From assembly GCA_900770585.1 (NCBI GenBank), contig CAAGKW010000035.1, positions 1-6,218 of the forward strand: a stretch of DNA of 6,218 nt. The letters run 5' to 3'. The position numbers and the translations under genes were made by a program. The DNA is from an uncultured Alistipes sp. (GTDB lineage Bacteria > Bacteroidota > Bacteroidia > Bacteroidales > Rikenellaceae). How positions within the stretch are numbered: position 1 is the first letter of the stretch; each line of letters opens with the position of its first letter. Below are positions 6,107 to 6,218 of this stretch, one piece after another. A model generated the notes under the pieces. The model was not told the origin of the DNA. It was given only the letters and a program-made list of their open reading frames with translations, and did no database searches.

Positions 6107-6147
6107 AAAAAATGGCTCGATTGCTTGAAGCATCGAGCCATTTTTTT
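6107..6147 (+). terminator. Strong bidirectional intrinsic terminator after the transferase gene
   Basis: A 15-bp perfect stem joins 6107-6121 (six A, then TGGCTCGAT) to 6132-6146 (ATCGAGCCA, then T run), with a 10-base apical region. Seven T at 6141-6147 end it on the plus strand, and the A run at 6107-6112 gives a T run on the minus strand. It begins 2 bases after the transferase stop and lies 20 bases past the stop of the minus-strand gene beyond, so it can serve both. Confidence 0.9.
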
Positions 6148-6166
6148 GCTTACGACTGAGGTTGTA

Positions 6167-6217
6167 TTAGTTCTTAGCAGCCTCTACCGACTCCTTACGG
6201 AACTCCTTCATCAACTT
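6167..6217 (-). CDS. C-terminal end of an unidentified protein, cut by the window edge
   Basis: On the minus strand the last bases read as an open frame of 16 codons and a TAA stop (6167-6169). The encoded tail is KLMKEFRKESVEAAKN. It is lysine- and glutamate-rich and looks like the end of an alpha helix in a soluble protein. I cannot assign a family from so little. Support for a real gene is its position just upstream (on its own strand) of the bidirectional terminator and the absence of any other use for this stretch. Confidence 0.5.
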   Translation of the reverse strand, partial: KLMKEFRKESVEAAKN

Positions 6218-6218
6218 C

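Noticed and set aside
5659..6141. Minus-strand open frame of 160 codons opposite the end of the transferase gene
   Set aside because: It begins inside the terminator hairpin, lies antisense to conserved catalytic motifs, and has no protein-family features.
1..6218. CRISPR arrays, insertion sequences, tRNA genes, long direct repeats or phage genes
   Set aside because: Reading both strands showed no repeated spacer-like units, terminal inverted repeats, transposase motifs or tRNA-like folds. The genes are dense and housekeeping in style.

Overview
The window looks like ordinary chromosome from a member of the Bacteroidota, most likely the order Bacteroidales. Three things point there: two identical TATCTTTG boxes that fit the Bacteroidota -7 promoter consensus TAnnTTTG, the absence of clear Shine-Dalgarno sequences before the genes, and the style of the proteins (a FabG ending in Cys-Cys-Gly...Asn-Cys, a compact DoxX, a short BamA/TamA-like barrel). 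The genus cannot be fixed from the sequence. Nothing suggests a mobile element, phage, CRISPR array, tRNA or rRNA gene.

Layout. Bases 2-682 (+) are the 3' part of fabG, the ketoreductase of fatty acid synthesis. It faces a two-gene minus-strand unit, and a hairpin terminator at 702-730 lies between them. That unit (1979 down to 732) is mtgA, a monofunctional peptidoglycan glycosyltransferase, followed 21 bases later by a low-molecular-weight protein tyrosine phosphatase. A divergent intergenic region (1980-2094) holds the mtgA promoter. On the plus strand follow a DoxX-family membrane protein (2095-2553) and then, behind its own promoter (2616-2623), three tightly packed genes: a secreted thioredoxin-fold protein resembling YtfJ (2668-3192), a POTRA-less Omp85/BamA-like outer-membrane barrel (3196-4455) and a five-helix phosphoethanolamine-transferase-like enzyme (4459-6105). 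A long bidirectional terminator (6107-6147) closes the unit. The last 52 bases are the 3' end of an unidentified minus-strand gene.

How the genes fit together. Apart from the phosphatase, every identifiable product belongs to the envelope or its lipid supply: fatty acids (FabG), peptidoglycan (MtgA), inner membrane (DoxX), periplasm (YtfJ-like), outer membrane (Omp85-like) and lipid A or other glycolipid decoration (transferase). The three-gene unit at 2668-6105 is the most interesting part. Its genes are separated by only 3 bases each, and it joins three compartments of the envelope in one transcript. I see no clearly novel defence or mobile system here.
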